Numbered from the stretch's first letter, positions 43,305-52,584 are shown. The stretch: 64,000 bases of DNA from Clostridium rhizosphaerae (GCF_016765585.1 NZ_JAESWC010000009.1:124001-188000); one strand, 5' to 3'. Numbers and translations: made by a program. The notes: generated from the letters alone by a model not told the origin.

Positions 43305-45494
43305 ATGGGATGGATTATAGAAGAAAATAAATTTGATAGCAATAACATAGTAAGTAATGGCAATAAGTTTATGACAGGCAATGGATATATGGGCTATCGA
43401 GGAACTTTGGAGGAGTATACTAAAAAAGAGCTTGCAGCCTGCAATCTAGCAGGTCTATATGATAGACAGGGAGATAGCTGGAGGGAGCCTATTAATGCTC
43501 CTAACGCTTTATTCGCAGCTTTATCAGTTGAAGGCAGAGAGCTTGGAATTATGAATATGGCTCCAATTGAGCATAGTCAAAGCTTAGATATTAAAAATGG
43601 AATCCATAAGCGTTGCACAGTATGGGATACAGAGTACGGAAAGGTTAAGATTACATCAGAACGCTTTGTAAGCCTTACTGATGTCCATATGCTTTGTCTT
43701 AAATATACGGTATCAACAGAGAGGACTTGTAATTTAGCAATAAAGACGGGCATAGACGGAGATGTATGGGACATAAATGGGCCTCATCTTGAAGAATATA
43801 CTGTTGAACAGGAAAAAAGCCTGATAAAGGTTTCTGCCTTGACCCAAGAGCTAAAGGTTCCGGTAGCAGTAGCAGAAATATGCGAAAGAACGTTTGAGGC
43901 TGAAGAAAGTATAGTGAAAACTGAAAAAAGTATTTTTCGTAATATTGCTTTTAAGACAGAGCCAAAAGTTCAATATACAATATATAAATATGCTTCAGTA
44001 TGGACAGAAAATGATGGCTCCAAAAATGTGCTGGAGGATTGTTGCTTGAGCATATTAAGAGCTTCAAGCATGGGATATGAAAAGGTGTACTCAGAGCACA
44101 TAGAGCAGTGGAAGGACAGATGGGAAGCTTCGGATGTATTAATAGAGGGAAGTGATGAAGACCAACTATCGCTTCGCTACAGCATATACCAGCTTCAGAT
44201 AATTGCACCTATGCACTCAAGTAAACTCTCAATTCCGGCGAGAGGACTTTCAGGCCAAACCTATAAAGGTGCGATTTTTTGGGATACAGAGATGTTTATG
44301 CTTCCATTTTTTCTTCATACAGCACCGGAAGTAGCTAGAAATCTGGTCAACTATCGTATAAGAACCTTAGAGGGTGCAAGAAAAAAAGCTGAATTCTATG
44401 GCTTTAAAGGAGCCTTCTATGCATGGGAGAGCCATGAAAACGGGGAGGATGCCTGCAGTGATTTTAATGTAACTGATGTATTTACGGGACGCCCTGTGAA
44501 AACCTATTTCAAAGACAAGCAAGTTCATATAAGTGCTGCGATCTCATATGCAGTATGGGAAACTTATAAGTTTACCGGAGATGTAAGCCTTCTTTTAAAT
44601 GGTGGTGCAGAAGTTATATTAGAATGTGCTAGATTTTTTTATTCTTATGCTTATTTTAAAGAAGATAAGAATAGATACGAAATTCTAGATGTAATTGGTC
44701 CTGATGAGTATCATGAAAGAGTAAATAATAATGCCTATACAAATAAAATGATTTACTACACAGCTGATGCTGCACTTAAGACTCTAGAACTTCTTAAAAA
44801 GGAATATATTAAGGATTATCAGGAGCTTATAGCAAAACTCGATTACTCTAAGGAGATTAATAATCTTATCAAATTTAAAGAAAAGCTTTATGTTCCTGAG
44901 CCTGATGAAAATACACTGTTAATAGAGCAGTTTGATGGTTATAACAGGTTAGAGGATTGTTCTCTTGATGAGGTCAGAAGCAGACTTATTAATCCTAGAG
45001 AATATTGGGGAGGGGGACACGGTGTTTCCTCAACTACAAAGATTATTAAGCAGGCTGATGTTGTGCTTATGCTATACCTGTTTAAAAATGAATATTCCAA
45101 TGAGGTTAAAAAAGCTAACTGGGAGTACTATGAGCCTAGAACTGAGCATGGTTCAAGCTTAAGTCCCTGCATTTATTCATTATTGTCCTGTGAAATAGGT
45201 AATTCAGAGTGGGCGTATCCCTTCTTTGTTAAAACTTCAAATGTAGACCTCACAGGTGACTCTAAGCAGTTTGCTGGTTCTATTTATATAGGAGGTACTC
45301 ATCCGGCCGCCAATGGAGGTGCCTGGATGTCAGCAATTCTAGGCTTTGCGGGGCTAAAGGTTGAGAATGGAGAAATAAGTGTGAATCCAAACCTTCCTGA
45401 AAGGTGGAAAAGGATGGCGTTTAAGATAATAGTTAGAGGAGAAAAATATTTAGTAGACATTACGCATGATAATTTTCAAGTTACTAAGTTATAA
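43305..45494 (+). CDS. GH65 family glycoside phosphorylase (second)
   Basis: A 729-residue second GH65 enzyme, clearly different from the first. Catalytic acid segment IGPDEYHERVNNNAYTNKM (Glu near residue 467), phosphate site IIKQADVVLM and HGSSLSPC, substrate pocket IFWDTEMFMLPFF. The ATG at 43305 is two bases after the first gene's stop, with GGAGAGGGTAGCT as ribosome site. Two specificities in tandem suggest use of more than one linkage or of a longer oligosaccharide. No beta-phosphoglucomutase is in view. Confidence 0.9.
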   Translation: MGWIIEENKFDSNNIVSNGNKFMTGNGYMGYRGTLEEYTKKELAACNLAGLYDRQGDSWREPINAPNALFAALSVEGRELGIMNMAPIEHSQSLDIKNGIHKRCTVWDTEYGKVKITSERFVSLTDVHMLCLKYTVSTERTCNLAIKTGIDGDVWDINGPHLEEYTVEQEKSLIKVSALTQELKVPVAVAEICERTFEAEESIVKTEKSIFRNIAFKTEPKVQYTIYKYASVWTENDGSKNVLEDCCLSILRASSMGYEKVYSEHIEQWKDRWEASDVLIEGSDEDQLSLRYSIYQLQIIAPMHSSKLSIPARGLSGQTYKGAIFWDTEMFMLPFFLHTAPEVARNLVNYRIRTLEGARKKAEFYGFKGAFYAWESHENGEDACSDFNVTDVFTGRPVKTYFKDKQVHISAAISYAVWETYKFTGDVSLLLNGGAEVILECARFFYSYAYFKEDKNRYEILDVIGPDEYHERVNNNAYTNKMIYYTADAALKTLELLKKEYIKDYQELIAKLDYSKEINNLIKFKEKLYVPEPDENTLLIEQFDGYNRLEDCSLDEVRSRLINPREYWGGGHGVSSTTKIIKQADVVLMLYLFKNEYSNEVKKANWEYYEPRTEHGSSLSPCIYSLLSCEIGNSEWAYPFFVKTSNVDLTGDSKQFAGSIYIGGTHPAANGGAWMSAILGFAGLKVENGEISVNPNLPERWKRMAFKIIVRGEKYLVDITHDNFQVTKL

Positions 45495-45529
45495 TAAATG
45501 AATAAAAGAAAGTTTTATATAATAATGAG

Positions 45530-45566
45530 GTGGTGCTATTTTATGAATAGCATCACTATATTTTTG
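45530..45566 (+). terminator. terminator of the sugar operon
   Basis: GTGGTGCTATT (45530-45540) pairs with AATAGCATCAC (45546-45556, one G-T pair), followed by TATATTTTT. A further imperfect hairpin CTAGTTCAGCTAACT / AGTTAATTGGACTAG spans about 45,656-45,690. Confidence 0.75.
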
Positions 45567-45727
45567 GCTGATTTTAAGGAATATGTACATGTAAAGCATT
45601 TGACATTATAGAAAATAGGAAGCAAAATATAATTATAGTATGTTAACCTCTTGTACTAGTTCAGCTAACTATGCGAGTTAATTGGACTAGCACAACAGAT
45701 TATGTTATTAATCAAGTATTTCCGGTG

Positions 45728-45904
45728 ATGAAAGGAGGTTGGAGTCCTAAATGGACTCCAACGGGTAGCTTGTGAGCAGAGCGAATGTCTTAAGCTACCC
45801 AGTGTTTCGAATGAAAGGAGGTTGAAGTCCTAAATGGACTTCAACGGGTAGCTTATGAGCAAAGCGAATGTCTTAAGCTACCCAGTGTTTCGAATGAAAG
45901 GAGA
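45728..45904 (+). repeat. two tandem 83-bp structured repeats
   Basis: Each unit has hairpin 1 (GTTGRAGTCC-taaat-GGACTYCAAC), hairpin 2 (GGGTAGCTT...AAGCTACCC) and a tail AGTGTTTCGAATGAAAGGAG. Unit 1 starts at 45,738 and unit 2 at 45,821. Hairpin 1 differs between the units by a paired change (G-C in unit 1, A-T in unit 2) that keeps the stem. The second unit's tail supplies the ribosome site of the PepV-like gene. A degenerate tail (GTATTTCCGGTGATGAAAGG) precedes unit 1. Confidence 0.85.
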
Positions 45905-45910
45905 AATATT

Positions 45911-47299
45911 ATGAGTCTTAACGAAAAAATCGATAGCTTAAAGGAAGAGCTTATTGAGGCAACAAGAGAAGTTCTTCAAATAAAAAGCACAGAAGAAGCA
46001 GCAGTAGAAGGAGGCCCTTTTGGAGCAGGTCCTAAAAAAGCTCTTGAAAAGGCATTAGAAATATCTTCAAAGCTTGGCTTTAAAACAGTAAATCTTGATG
46101 GTTATGTAGGATATGCTGAATACGGTGAAGGTGAAGATTATGTGGCAGTTCTTGGACACCTTGATGTTGTTCCTGAAGGGGACGGCTGGATGTATCCTCC
46201 TTATGGTGCAGAAATTCATGATGGAAAAATATATGCCCGTGGAAGTCTTGATGACAAGGGACCAGTAATGGCAGCTTTATTTGGTCTTAAGGCAATTAAA
46301 GATTTAAATCTTCCTGTTTCAAAGAGAGTAAGAGTTATATTCGGCTTAAATGAAGAAACCGGAGATGCAGACATTGAACACTATAATAAAAAAGAAAAGC
46401 CTCCAGTAGCAGGATTTACACCAGATGCAGAGTATCCAATTATATTTGCTGAAAAAGGAATTATACATACCAATTTAAAGAAACAGCTCAAAGCTTCAGA
46501 AGGAGACTTATTAGTTAAAGCTATAAAGGGTGGAGTAAGACCTAACATGGTTCCTGATTACTGTGAAGCAGTAATTGAGGCAAAAGATAAGGAAAAGCTT
46601 TTAGCTTTAGCAAAGAGTTTTTCGGAAAACAATAGCTTTGATATAAGTGCAGAAGTTAAGGATAATCTTGTGATTTTAAAATCAATAGGAGTATCAGCTC
46701 ATGGAAGCATGCCTCATATGGGTAAAAATGCAGTAATGCAGATGTTTAAATTCCTAGGGGAACTTTCAATAGCTCAAAAGGATTTAGCAGATTATATAGC
46801 TTTTGTAAATAAAGCTATAGGCTTTGAGACAGACGGAACTTCTCTTGGTGTAGGTTTTAGAGACGAAGCTTCAGGAAAGCTTTCCTTAAATGCAGGAGTT
46901 ATGGCGATGGATGAAAATTCAATATCCTTATCAATTGACATACGTTATCCTGTAACTATAGAAGGAAGCAAAATTATAGACATTTTAAACAGCAAAGCGG
47001 CAGAAAATAATATAGAGCTTTCAAAGATAGATCCTGTAAAACCTTTATACTATCCACCAGAGCACCCAGTAATTCAAAAACTTCAAAAGGTTTATAAGGA
47101 ACAGACAGGAGAGGAGCCAAAGCTTTTAGCAATCGGCGGAGGAACCTATGCAAAGGCAATGCCTAATATAGTTGCTTTTGGTCCTATATTTCCTGGAAAG
47201 CCAGATTTAGATCATCAAGCTAACGAATATATTGAAGTTGAAGACCTTCTTTTAAACAGCAAAATTTATGCTAATGCTATCTATGAATTAGCAAAATAA
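45911..47299 (+). CDS. pepV: Sapep-family M20 dipeptidase
   Basis: A 462-residue zinc dipeptidase of the PepV type. Metal-site motifs are GHLDVVPEGDGW (~residues 80-91), RGSLDDKGPV (~113-122; bridging Asp) and LNEETGDAD (~150; catalytic Glu and ligand). A lid domain sits between about residues 190 and 365, and the C-terminal His ligand is in FPGKPDLDHQANEY. It cleaves dipeptides, often with an N-terminal beta-Ala or D-Ala, in the cytoplasm. GAAAGGAGAAATATT precedes the ATG and is part of the upstream repeat. Confidence 0.92.
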   Translation: MSLNEKIDSLKEELIEATREVLQIKSTEEAAVEGGPFGAGPKKALEKALEISSKLGFKTVNLDGYVGYAEYGEGEDYVAVLGHLDVVPEGDGWMYPPYGAEIHDGKIYARGSLDDKGPVMAALFGLKAIKDLNLPVSKRVRVIFGLNEETGDADIEHYNKKEKPPVAGFTPDAEYPIIFAEKGIIHTNLKKQLKASEGDLLVKAIKGGVRPNMVPDYCEAVIEAKDKEKLLALAKSFSENNSFDISAEVKDNLVILKSIGVSAHGSMPHMGKNAVMQMFKFLGELSIAQKDLADYIAFVNKAIGFETDGTSLGVGFRDEASGKLSLNAGVMAMDENSISLSIDIRYPVTIEGSKIIDILNSKAAENNIELSKIDPVKPLYYPPEHPVIQKLQKVYKEQTGEEPKLLAIGGGTYAKAMPNIVAFGPIFPGKPDLDHQANEYIEVEDLLLNSKIYANAIYELAK

Positions 47300-47319
47300 T
47301 TTTATAAATTACACGATGA

Positions 47320-47361
47320 AAGCGGTGTACTGAACTTAAATCAGTATACTGCTTTTTTAAT
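47320..47361 (+). terminator. rho-independent terminator
   Basis: AAGCGGTGTACTGA (47320-47333) pairs with TCAGTATACTGCTT (47341-47354, with G-T pairs), followed by TTTT. The remainder of the gap to 47,562 shows nothing more. Confidence 0.85.
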
Positions 47362-47562
47362 TATATCATTTATTTAACGTTTTCTATAACAACTTATTTT
47401 CCAATAAGCTGCTTTATTAACAGTTATATATTAATAAGGAAGTTTATTGAACATGTTTAAAGGTAAGGGTATACTAAGACTATATTAATATATTGGTTAT
47501 GCTCTTGCCTGTCAGGCTAACCCTGAATGGTTAATTTCTAGACTTAAAAAGGAGGCTTAATT

Positions 47563-48570
47563 ATGAAAAAAAATCTTATATTAATTGCTGCTGTTTTAAT
47601 CAGCGTATTGATAACCGGATGTGCTGGTAAAAAGGCAGCGGTACAAAATGAAATAAAGCAGGTTCAGACACAATCAGCAGGCAATAAAGATAAAACCCCT
47701 GCTGCCCCTGAAACTAAGAAAACAGATGAAGCTTCAAACACTGTAGCTTCAGAAGCAGGTTACTCAAAATACTCAGGAAGATGGGTAACTGAAAACAATT
47801 TAAAACACGACATACCCTTTGGAACTGTAATTAGCATTAAAGCGGACAAAAGCGGCGAGCTGTCAGGTGTTGTAAGTGATTCCTCCTCTGGATTTGGACA
47901 CATATCAAATATTGATATCAAAGGAAAGATTAATAATAATAAATTCAGCACCAATTTTAGCAATGATGGCTGGGATCACAGCGGAACAATAGAACTTGAA
48001 TTTAATGATAAGCAAGTGGTGCTTAAATTATCCTATGATAAGAAAAGCGAGAGCGTAAATTCAGGCTGGGGAATTAGCCCAGGCACTTTTAATCTCGTAA
48101 ATATCAATACACCTATTAAAAGAACAATAAATGATTTAAGAGAAGGCGGCTGGAAAGATGTTGAAGGCCAATGCTTCGATGTGGATTTAAATAAATATGG
48201 AAAGATAAGATTTATATCTGAAACCAACTGGAATACAGGCTTCAGCTTTTACCTTCAGGACAGCAAATGTAATATAGCCTACAAGTTCCCAGACCTTTAT
48301 TTAAATGATTATCAGACTAAGAATTACGCTATTGAAAGCATAAGCGCAGTATCTTTTACAGATATAAATAATGACAGTCTGAAAGATGTAATTATTTTAT
48401 ACAAAGCCACTGATGTAACAAAAAAAGTTCCGTCAGCTATATGTAATGTATTTACTCAAAAGAGTGATGGAACCTTTGTAAATAACAGCAGCTTAAATGA
48501 TAAAATCAATGCTTCAGGAAGTACTAAGGACATTGCTTCAATAGTAAAGTTTATTAAAGGAATCAAATAA
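47563..48570 (+). CDS. lipoprotein of unknown function
   Basis: A 335-residue predicted lipoprotein: signal and lipobox LITGC (Cys ~20), a Lys/Gln/Thr-rich linker to about residue 65, then a beta-rich domain starting YSKYSGRWVTE (~residues 67-180) and a second globular part (~190-335) with FTDINNDSLKDVIILY, an Asp-rich calcium-type loop as in VCBS/FG-GAP repeats. Exposed at the cell surface. Function not recognised. AAAAGGAGGCTTAATT precedes the ATG. Confidence 0.8.
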   Translation: MKKNLILIAAVLISVLITGCAGKKAAVQNEIKQVQTQSAGNKDKTPAAPETKKTDEASNTVASEAGYSKYSGRWVTENNLKHDIPFGTVISIKADKSGELSGVVSDSSSGFGHISNIDIKGKINNNKFSTNFSNDGWDHSGTIELEFNDKQVVLKLSYDKKSESVNSGWGISPGTFNLVNINTPIKRTINDLREGGWKDVEGQCFDVDLNKYGKIRFISETNWNTGFSFYLQDSKCNIAYKFPDLYLNDYQTKNYAIESISAVSFTDINNDSLKDVIILYKATDVTKKVPSAICNVFTQKSDGTFVNNSSLNDKINASGSTKDIASIVKFIKGIK

Positions 48571-48573
48571 ATA

Positions 48574-48820
48574 TGGGGGATGCTGCAAAATAACTTAAAC
48601 TTGCCGCATGTTATTTGAATTCTAGAAAACTTTCGCTTCGCAGATAAGACTAATAATTAAAAAATTTATAAAGCCTAAATCTTATAAACTCGCTTTGCTC
48701 AGACAATATAAGATTTTTAACGGCCTTATAAATTTTTAAATTAAAGTCTTATTGTTGCTTGTTCAAATGTTTTTACGTATTCAATAACATGCTAAGTTTA
48801 GTTGTTTTTTAACATCCCCA
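48574..48820. mobile_element. MITE-like long inverted repeat element
   Basis: GGGGATGCTGCAAAATAACT at the left matches, inverted, AGTTGTTTTTTAACATCCCC at the right. Pairing continues inward: CATGTTATT/AATAACATG, AAGACTAATAATT/AATTAAAGTCTT, TTTATAA/TTATAAA, and a central AATCTTATA/TATAAGATT. The whole ~247 bases would fold into one hairpin and encodes nothing. It sits between convergent genes; no flanking target duplication was established. Confidence 0.7.
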
Positions 48821-48826
48821 ATGTGC

Positions 48827-49255
48827 TTATTTTGATAAGCTTTTTACTAAATTTTCTATAGCAGAATCCTCGTTATTGTTGCTTCTGACTATGGAAGTTA
48901 TAGACTTAAAACCTGAGGAATGATTTTTTATAGTGCTTCCTTTAGAGGTTACAACTAAATGAACCTTATCTGAAGGAAACTTTTTAAGAAAAGACGTAAC
49001 AGCAGGGGCAGGTCCTCCAGCCCATAAAGGAGTAACAAGTACGATTTCATCTGCATTTCCTACACTTCCGCTGAGGCTAATTTCAACCTTTTTGTTTTTT
49101 GAAGCATAATATCCGCCTTTGATAAAACCTATAAGTCCTTTCCAATTAATATTGTCTTTGATTTCAATAGTTTCGCAAGAAAGCTTAGCAGCTATCTTAG
49201 CAGCGACCTTTTTACTAGTTCCCGTTCTAGAGAAATAAACAACCTTATAATTCAT
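48827..49255 (-). CDS. flavodoxin
   Basis: A 142-residue short-chain flavodoxin-like protein. YFSRTGTSKKVAAKIA (~residues 7-22) is the FMN phosphate loop. VTPLWAGGPAPAVTSFL (~74-90) is the second flavin loop, with Trp at the stacking position. It would serve as an electron carrier or as a small flavin reductase. AAGGGGAAGATATC precedes the ATG. No partner gene is evident. Confidence 0.85.
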   Translation of the reverse strand: MNYKVVYFSRTGTSKKVAAKIAAKLSCETIEIKDNINWKGLIGFIKGGYYASKNKKVEISLSGSVGNADEIVLVTPLWAGGPAPAVTSFLKKFPSDKVHLVVTSKGSTIKNHSSGFKSITSIVRSNNNEDSAIENLVKSLSK

Positions 49256-49354
49256 GATATCTTCCCCTTTAGCTTAATTATTCCATAAATTTCTTGTTCT
49301 AATTATAATTTATAAAATATGTATTCACAACAACATAGGGAAATTAATTTTAAA

Positions 49355-49819
49355 TTATTTCTTTTCTACAACTTCAACATCCTTTATGTTTGCAGTTTCC
49401 ATCAACACATCCTGTATTATCTTAGCTGACTGACTATTTAATTTTTTATGTTTTGACCTTACAAAAATGGTTACTCTATTGTTATCTGATATAGCTGCAA
49501 AAGAGTCACCAAAACCTTTTCCATTAAGTATGACTTCAATTTTATTTTCCATATTTGCATTGTTAATTTCTTCTTTAAGCTTTTTTTCTAGAGTGTTCTT
49601 AGCTTCCATAGAAATATTTTTATCATCCAGCATGGCCTTATAAGTAGAAATAATTTTACTAAGAGTCTGATCTCTATTAAGCCTTGATTGAACAAAAAAA
49701 TCTGTCTTTGAAGGTTGTCTTTGTATGTAAGAAAACTGTGCAATATTTGCTATAAGTAAAACCAAGATGATGATTATAGTTGGTTTTTTAAGCAAGCTGA
49801 TTTTTGACTTGATATTCAT
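49355..49819 (-). CDS. SpoIIIAH-like membrane protein
   Basis: A 154-residue protein with one N-terminal membrane helix (residues 14-30), a coiled segment (~55-90), and a C-terminal domain (VTIFVRSKHKKLNSQSAKIIQDVLMETANI) resembling the ring-building domain of SpoIIIAH/YscJ proteins. SpoIIIAH faces the space between mother cell and forespore. It is outside a spoIIIA operon and shorter than SpoIIIAH of Bacillus, so it is an orphan relative; role inferred only. GGGAGGAAGTAT precedes the ATG. Confidence 0.65.
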   Translation of the reverse strand: MNIKSKISLLKKPTIIIILVLLIANIAQFSYIQRQPSKTDFFVQSRLNRDQTLSKIISTYKAMLDDKNISMEAKNTLEKKLKEEINNANMENKIEVILNGKGFGDSFAAISDNNRVTIFVRSKHKKLNSQSAKIIQDVLMETANIKDVEVVEKK

Positions 49820-49964
49820 ATACTTCCTCCCATGGAATTATTACTATATTAATACTTGCCTAACATAATAAATATTCTAGGGAAGAGAAATATAAATCGT
49901 ATGCCTGGCCTGTGACGGTGTGGGCCTTGCATTAAGAATTAAGCTTTTAAATTATACCTTAATT

Positions 49965-50531
49965 TTACTCAAACTGCTTTGATATATTATAGAACCTTTC
50001 TGCTTCCTTTTGTTCTCCCGTAAGTTCATATATCTTTCCTATCAAAGAATATATTTCAGCGCGATTTATATCCTGAGGAAGAGTATTTTTGAGTACATTA
50101 AGGGCAGATTCCAGCTTTAATTCATCAATTAGTTTTTTAGCAGTATTTATATTAGTATCAATGTCTGATGAAGCATCGTTTTTAAGTTCATTCAAGAGGT
50201 TTCTTACTTTGTCAGCTGTAAAAGGCTTTTGAAGGTAGGCTACTGCTCCAAGTCTTGTGCACTCAACCGCATTTTTAACAGTACCAAAGGCTGTCATAAT
50301 AACAACAGGAGTGTTGAATCCCATAGAACGTATTCTTCTAAGTACCTCTGTGCCGCTAAGCTCCGGCATTTTTATATCTAAAAAAGCTAAATCAAAAGAT
50401 TCCTTTGTAAAAAGATCCAGTGCCTCTTCTCCGTTTTTTGATGAAATCACTTCATATCCTTCAAGCTCTAAACAAGCGGTAAGCAGAACTCTGATATTTT
50501 TTGTATCATCAACTATAAGTACTTTTTTCAT
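49965..50531 (-). CDS. response regulator with TPR-like tail
   Basis: A 188-residue regulator. The receiver domain (~1-118) has VDDTKN acidic residues, phosphoacceptor Asp in FLDIKMPELSG (~residue 52), the conserved Thr in MTAFG and Lys in LQKPF. Instead of a DNA-binding domain there is a ~65-residue helical tail with a TPR-like repeat (INRAEIYSLIGKIYELTGEQKEAERFY). It presumably acts by protein contact. Located 4 bases after the sensor kinase gene, its likely phosphodonor. Confidence 0.9.
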   Translation of the reverse strand: MKKVLIVDDTKNIRVLLTACLELEGYEVISSKNGEEALDLFTKESFDLAFLDIKMPELSGTEVLRRIRSMGFNTPVVIMTAFGTVKNAVECTRLGAVAYLQKPFTADKVRNLLNELKNDASSDIDTNINTAKKLIDELKLESALNVLKNTLPQDINRAEIYSLIGKIYELTGEQKEAERFYNISKQFE

Positions 50532-50535
50532 AGTT

Positions 50536-52377
50536 TTATTCCCCCATAACTATCGGCAGAGTAAATGTAAAAGTAGTACCAATGCCAAGCTCACTTTCAC
50601 ACCATATTTCTCCACCGTGAGCTTCAATTAGTTCTCTTGCTATTGCAAGTCCGAGACCTGTACCTTTCGCTTCGGCATCTTCTCCAGGTACTTGAATAAA
50701 TTTATCAAATATCTTGTCTAGATAATCTTTAGGTATTCCTATACCAGTATCTTTTATAGAAACACATACTCTATTCTGTTTAACAAAGGAATTAACAAAG
50801 ATTTTGTCATTAGCTTCAGTATGTTTAAGAGCATTTGAGATTAAGTTGTTAATTACCCAAACTATCTTTTCAGAGTCTGCATTTACTTTTGGAAGATTGC
50901 TCTCTAATGTGTTATAGACGTATACTTCCTTAGATTTTGCCTGCTCTGTAAACCCTTTAATACTGGCATCTACTATCTCTTCTATAGAAGTCGGTTTAAT
51001 ATCAAAAACTGACTTGCCAGCTTCTATTTTAGATAAATTAAGTAAATCATCTACTAATGTCAGCAATCTTTCGCTGTCTTCCTCTATGGTATCTAAAATA
51101 TTTTTTTGCTTTTCATTTAAATCTCCCAGCTTTTCCCCTGAAATCAAACTTGTGCCTATCATGATGGAAGTTAAGGGTGTCTTGAATTCATGTGAAATAG
51201 TAGCAATAAAATCTGACTTTATTTTTTCAATTTGTTTCAGCTGAGTTACATTTTGAAATAGTACTACTAATCCTGAATTAACGCCTTCAGCATTCTTTAA
51301 TATTCCCACTATAACATTGAAGTAATAGTCTTCTCCATTGATATCTAAATATATTATTTTTTGATCTACTTCATTTCCATTTGAATTAAATATTACGCTT
51401 ATATATTCGTAAAGCTCGCCATTATTTATAACTTCTAAGAAGTACTTGTTTAAAACATCATTTTCCTTTATTCCAAAAATATTTTCGCAGGCACTATTTA
51501 GCAAGGTTATTTTATAATTTGTATCTAAAACTATTAATGGATCGGCGATACTTTTTACTATTGTAATAGATTTTGTTTTTTCAGACATAAGCTGTCCTAA
51601 AGTACTCTGTTCAAACAGCTGAAGTCTTTTAGTCATATTATTAAATTCTTCAGTTAAATCTCCAACTTCATCCTTAGATAAAATAGGAGCCTGTTTATCT
51701 AAATCACCGGCCTTTACTGCCTTCATAGTTTCCCTTAATGAATATATAGGAGACAAAAACTTTTTAAGCAATATCATAGATAATGCAAAACCAATAACAA
51801 CACATATGGTAGATAAGCCAAGTATAAGATACATGGAGTAATTTGCATAATTATTAACTCTATCTTTGCTGCTGAACATACCATTTTCATTTAGTTTTGA
51901 GGCTGTGTTTAATATTTCCTTTATATGAGTATGCTGGGGCTGAAGCTTTGCTTTATAGAAATTGACAGCTGATTGAGTACTCCCTCCCGCACTTACTTCC
52001 TGAAGCTCGGAAAAAAGAGTAATGTAGGTTAGATATGAACTGCTCAGCTCATTTACAAGCTCTTTTTCACCGCTTTCAGTTATGTTGTTAGCCTCTATAT
52101 TATAGCTTTCATTAAAAATAAGCGAGTATTGATGGAAGCTTTTAATACCGTCCTCATGACTTATATTCAAATAGGTTAAAATCGCAGCATTTTGCGCATC
52201 TACTGCATCAGACATATTATTTATAGCCCTAATACTTTTGTAATTGCGAACCATCAAACTATTGATTTGCTTTCCTAATATAAACGTATTGTAGGCAGCA
52301 AAAATACCTATTATACCGATTATTATTACAAGACTAATATATACCGCTGAAAACTTTGATTTTAATTTATTAAACAT
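50536..52377 (-). CDS. sensor histidine kinase (HAMP-PAS-HisKA-HATPase)
   Basis: A 613-residue membrane kinase: TM1 ~10-30, an extracellular four-helix-bundle sensor (~31-183), TM2 ~184-206, HAMP (~207-260), PAS (~272-370), HisKA with phospho-His in ATISHEFKTPLTS (~residue 395), and HATPase with NLISNALKHTE (N box), IKDTGIGIP (G1) and GTGLGLAIARELIEAHGG (G2). The signal sensed is unknown. AAAAGAGGTTTTCT precedes the ATG. Operon with the receiver-only regulator, divergent from the KimA-like gene. Confidence 0.94.
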   Translation of the reverse strand: MFNKLKSKFSAVYISLVIIIGIIGIFAAYNTFILGKQINSLMVRNYKSIRAINNMSDAVDAQNAAILTYLNISHEDGIKSFHQYSLIFNESYNIEANNITESGEKELVNELSSSYLTYITLFSELQEVSAGGSTQSAVNFYKAKLQPQHTHIKEILNTASKLNENGMFSSKDRVNNYANYSMYLILGLSTICVVIGFALSMILLKKFLSPIYSLRETMKAVKAGDLDKQAPILSKDEVGDLTEEFNNMTKRLQLFEQSTLGQLMSEKTKSITIVKSIADPLIVLDTNYKITLLNSACENIFGIKENDVLNKYFLEVINNGELYEYISVIFNSNGNEVDQKIIYLDINGEDYYFNVIVGILKNAEGVNSGLVVLFQNVTQLKQIEKIKSDFIATISHEFKTPLTSIMIGTSLISGEKLGDLNEKQKNILDTIEEDSERLLTLVDDLLNLSKIEAGKSVFDIKPTSIEEIVDASIKGFTEQAKSKEVYVYNTLESNLPKVNADSEKIVWVINNLISNALKHTEANDKIFVNSFVKQNRVCVSIKDTGIGIPKDYLDKIFDKFIQVPGEDAEAKGTGLGLAIARELIEAHGGEIWCESELGIGTTFTFTLPIVMGE

Positions 52378-52530
52378 AGAAAACCTCTTTTAAGTAATAC
52401 TTGTACTAAACAAGAGAAATAATTAACACCACTGCGATTTAGAGAGATAGTTCTATTTAACAGTCCTAACTAAATAGGATAAATTTTATAGCTGCAAATA
52501 GGCGAACTTAGCTTTATGTGATATCCGTAG

Positions 52531-52536
52531 TATAAT
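52531..52536 (+). promoter_or_regulatory. probable -10 box of the KimA-like gene
   Basis: GTAGTATAATTTTC gives a TATAAT about 185 bases before the coding start; the matching -35 (TTAGCT near 52,508) is poor. If used, it creates a leader of about 180 bases. Confidence 0.4.
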
Positions 52537-52584
52537 TTTCTTGTAGCTAAGATAATAATACAATTTAGCTAACTTAAATACAAC

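Noticed and set aside
45728-45904. CRISPR array
   Set aside because: Only two full units with no unique spacers between them; the whole unit is the repeat.
48574-48820. The long hairpin element as another attC-like site
   Set aside because: Its ends (GGGGATG...CATCCCC) and continuous pairing differ from the TAAC/GTTA ends with unpaired spacers seen in the array.
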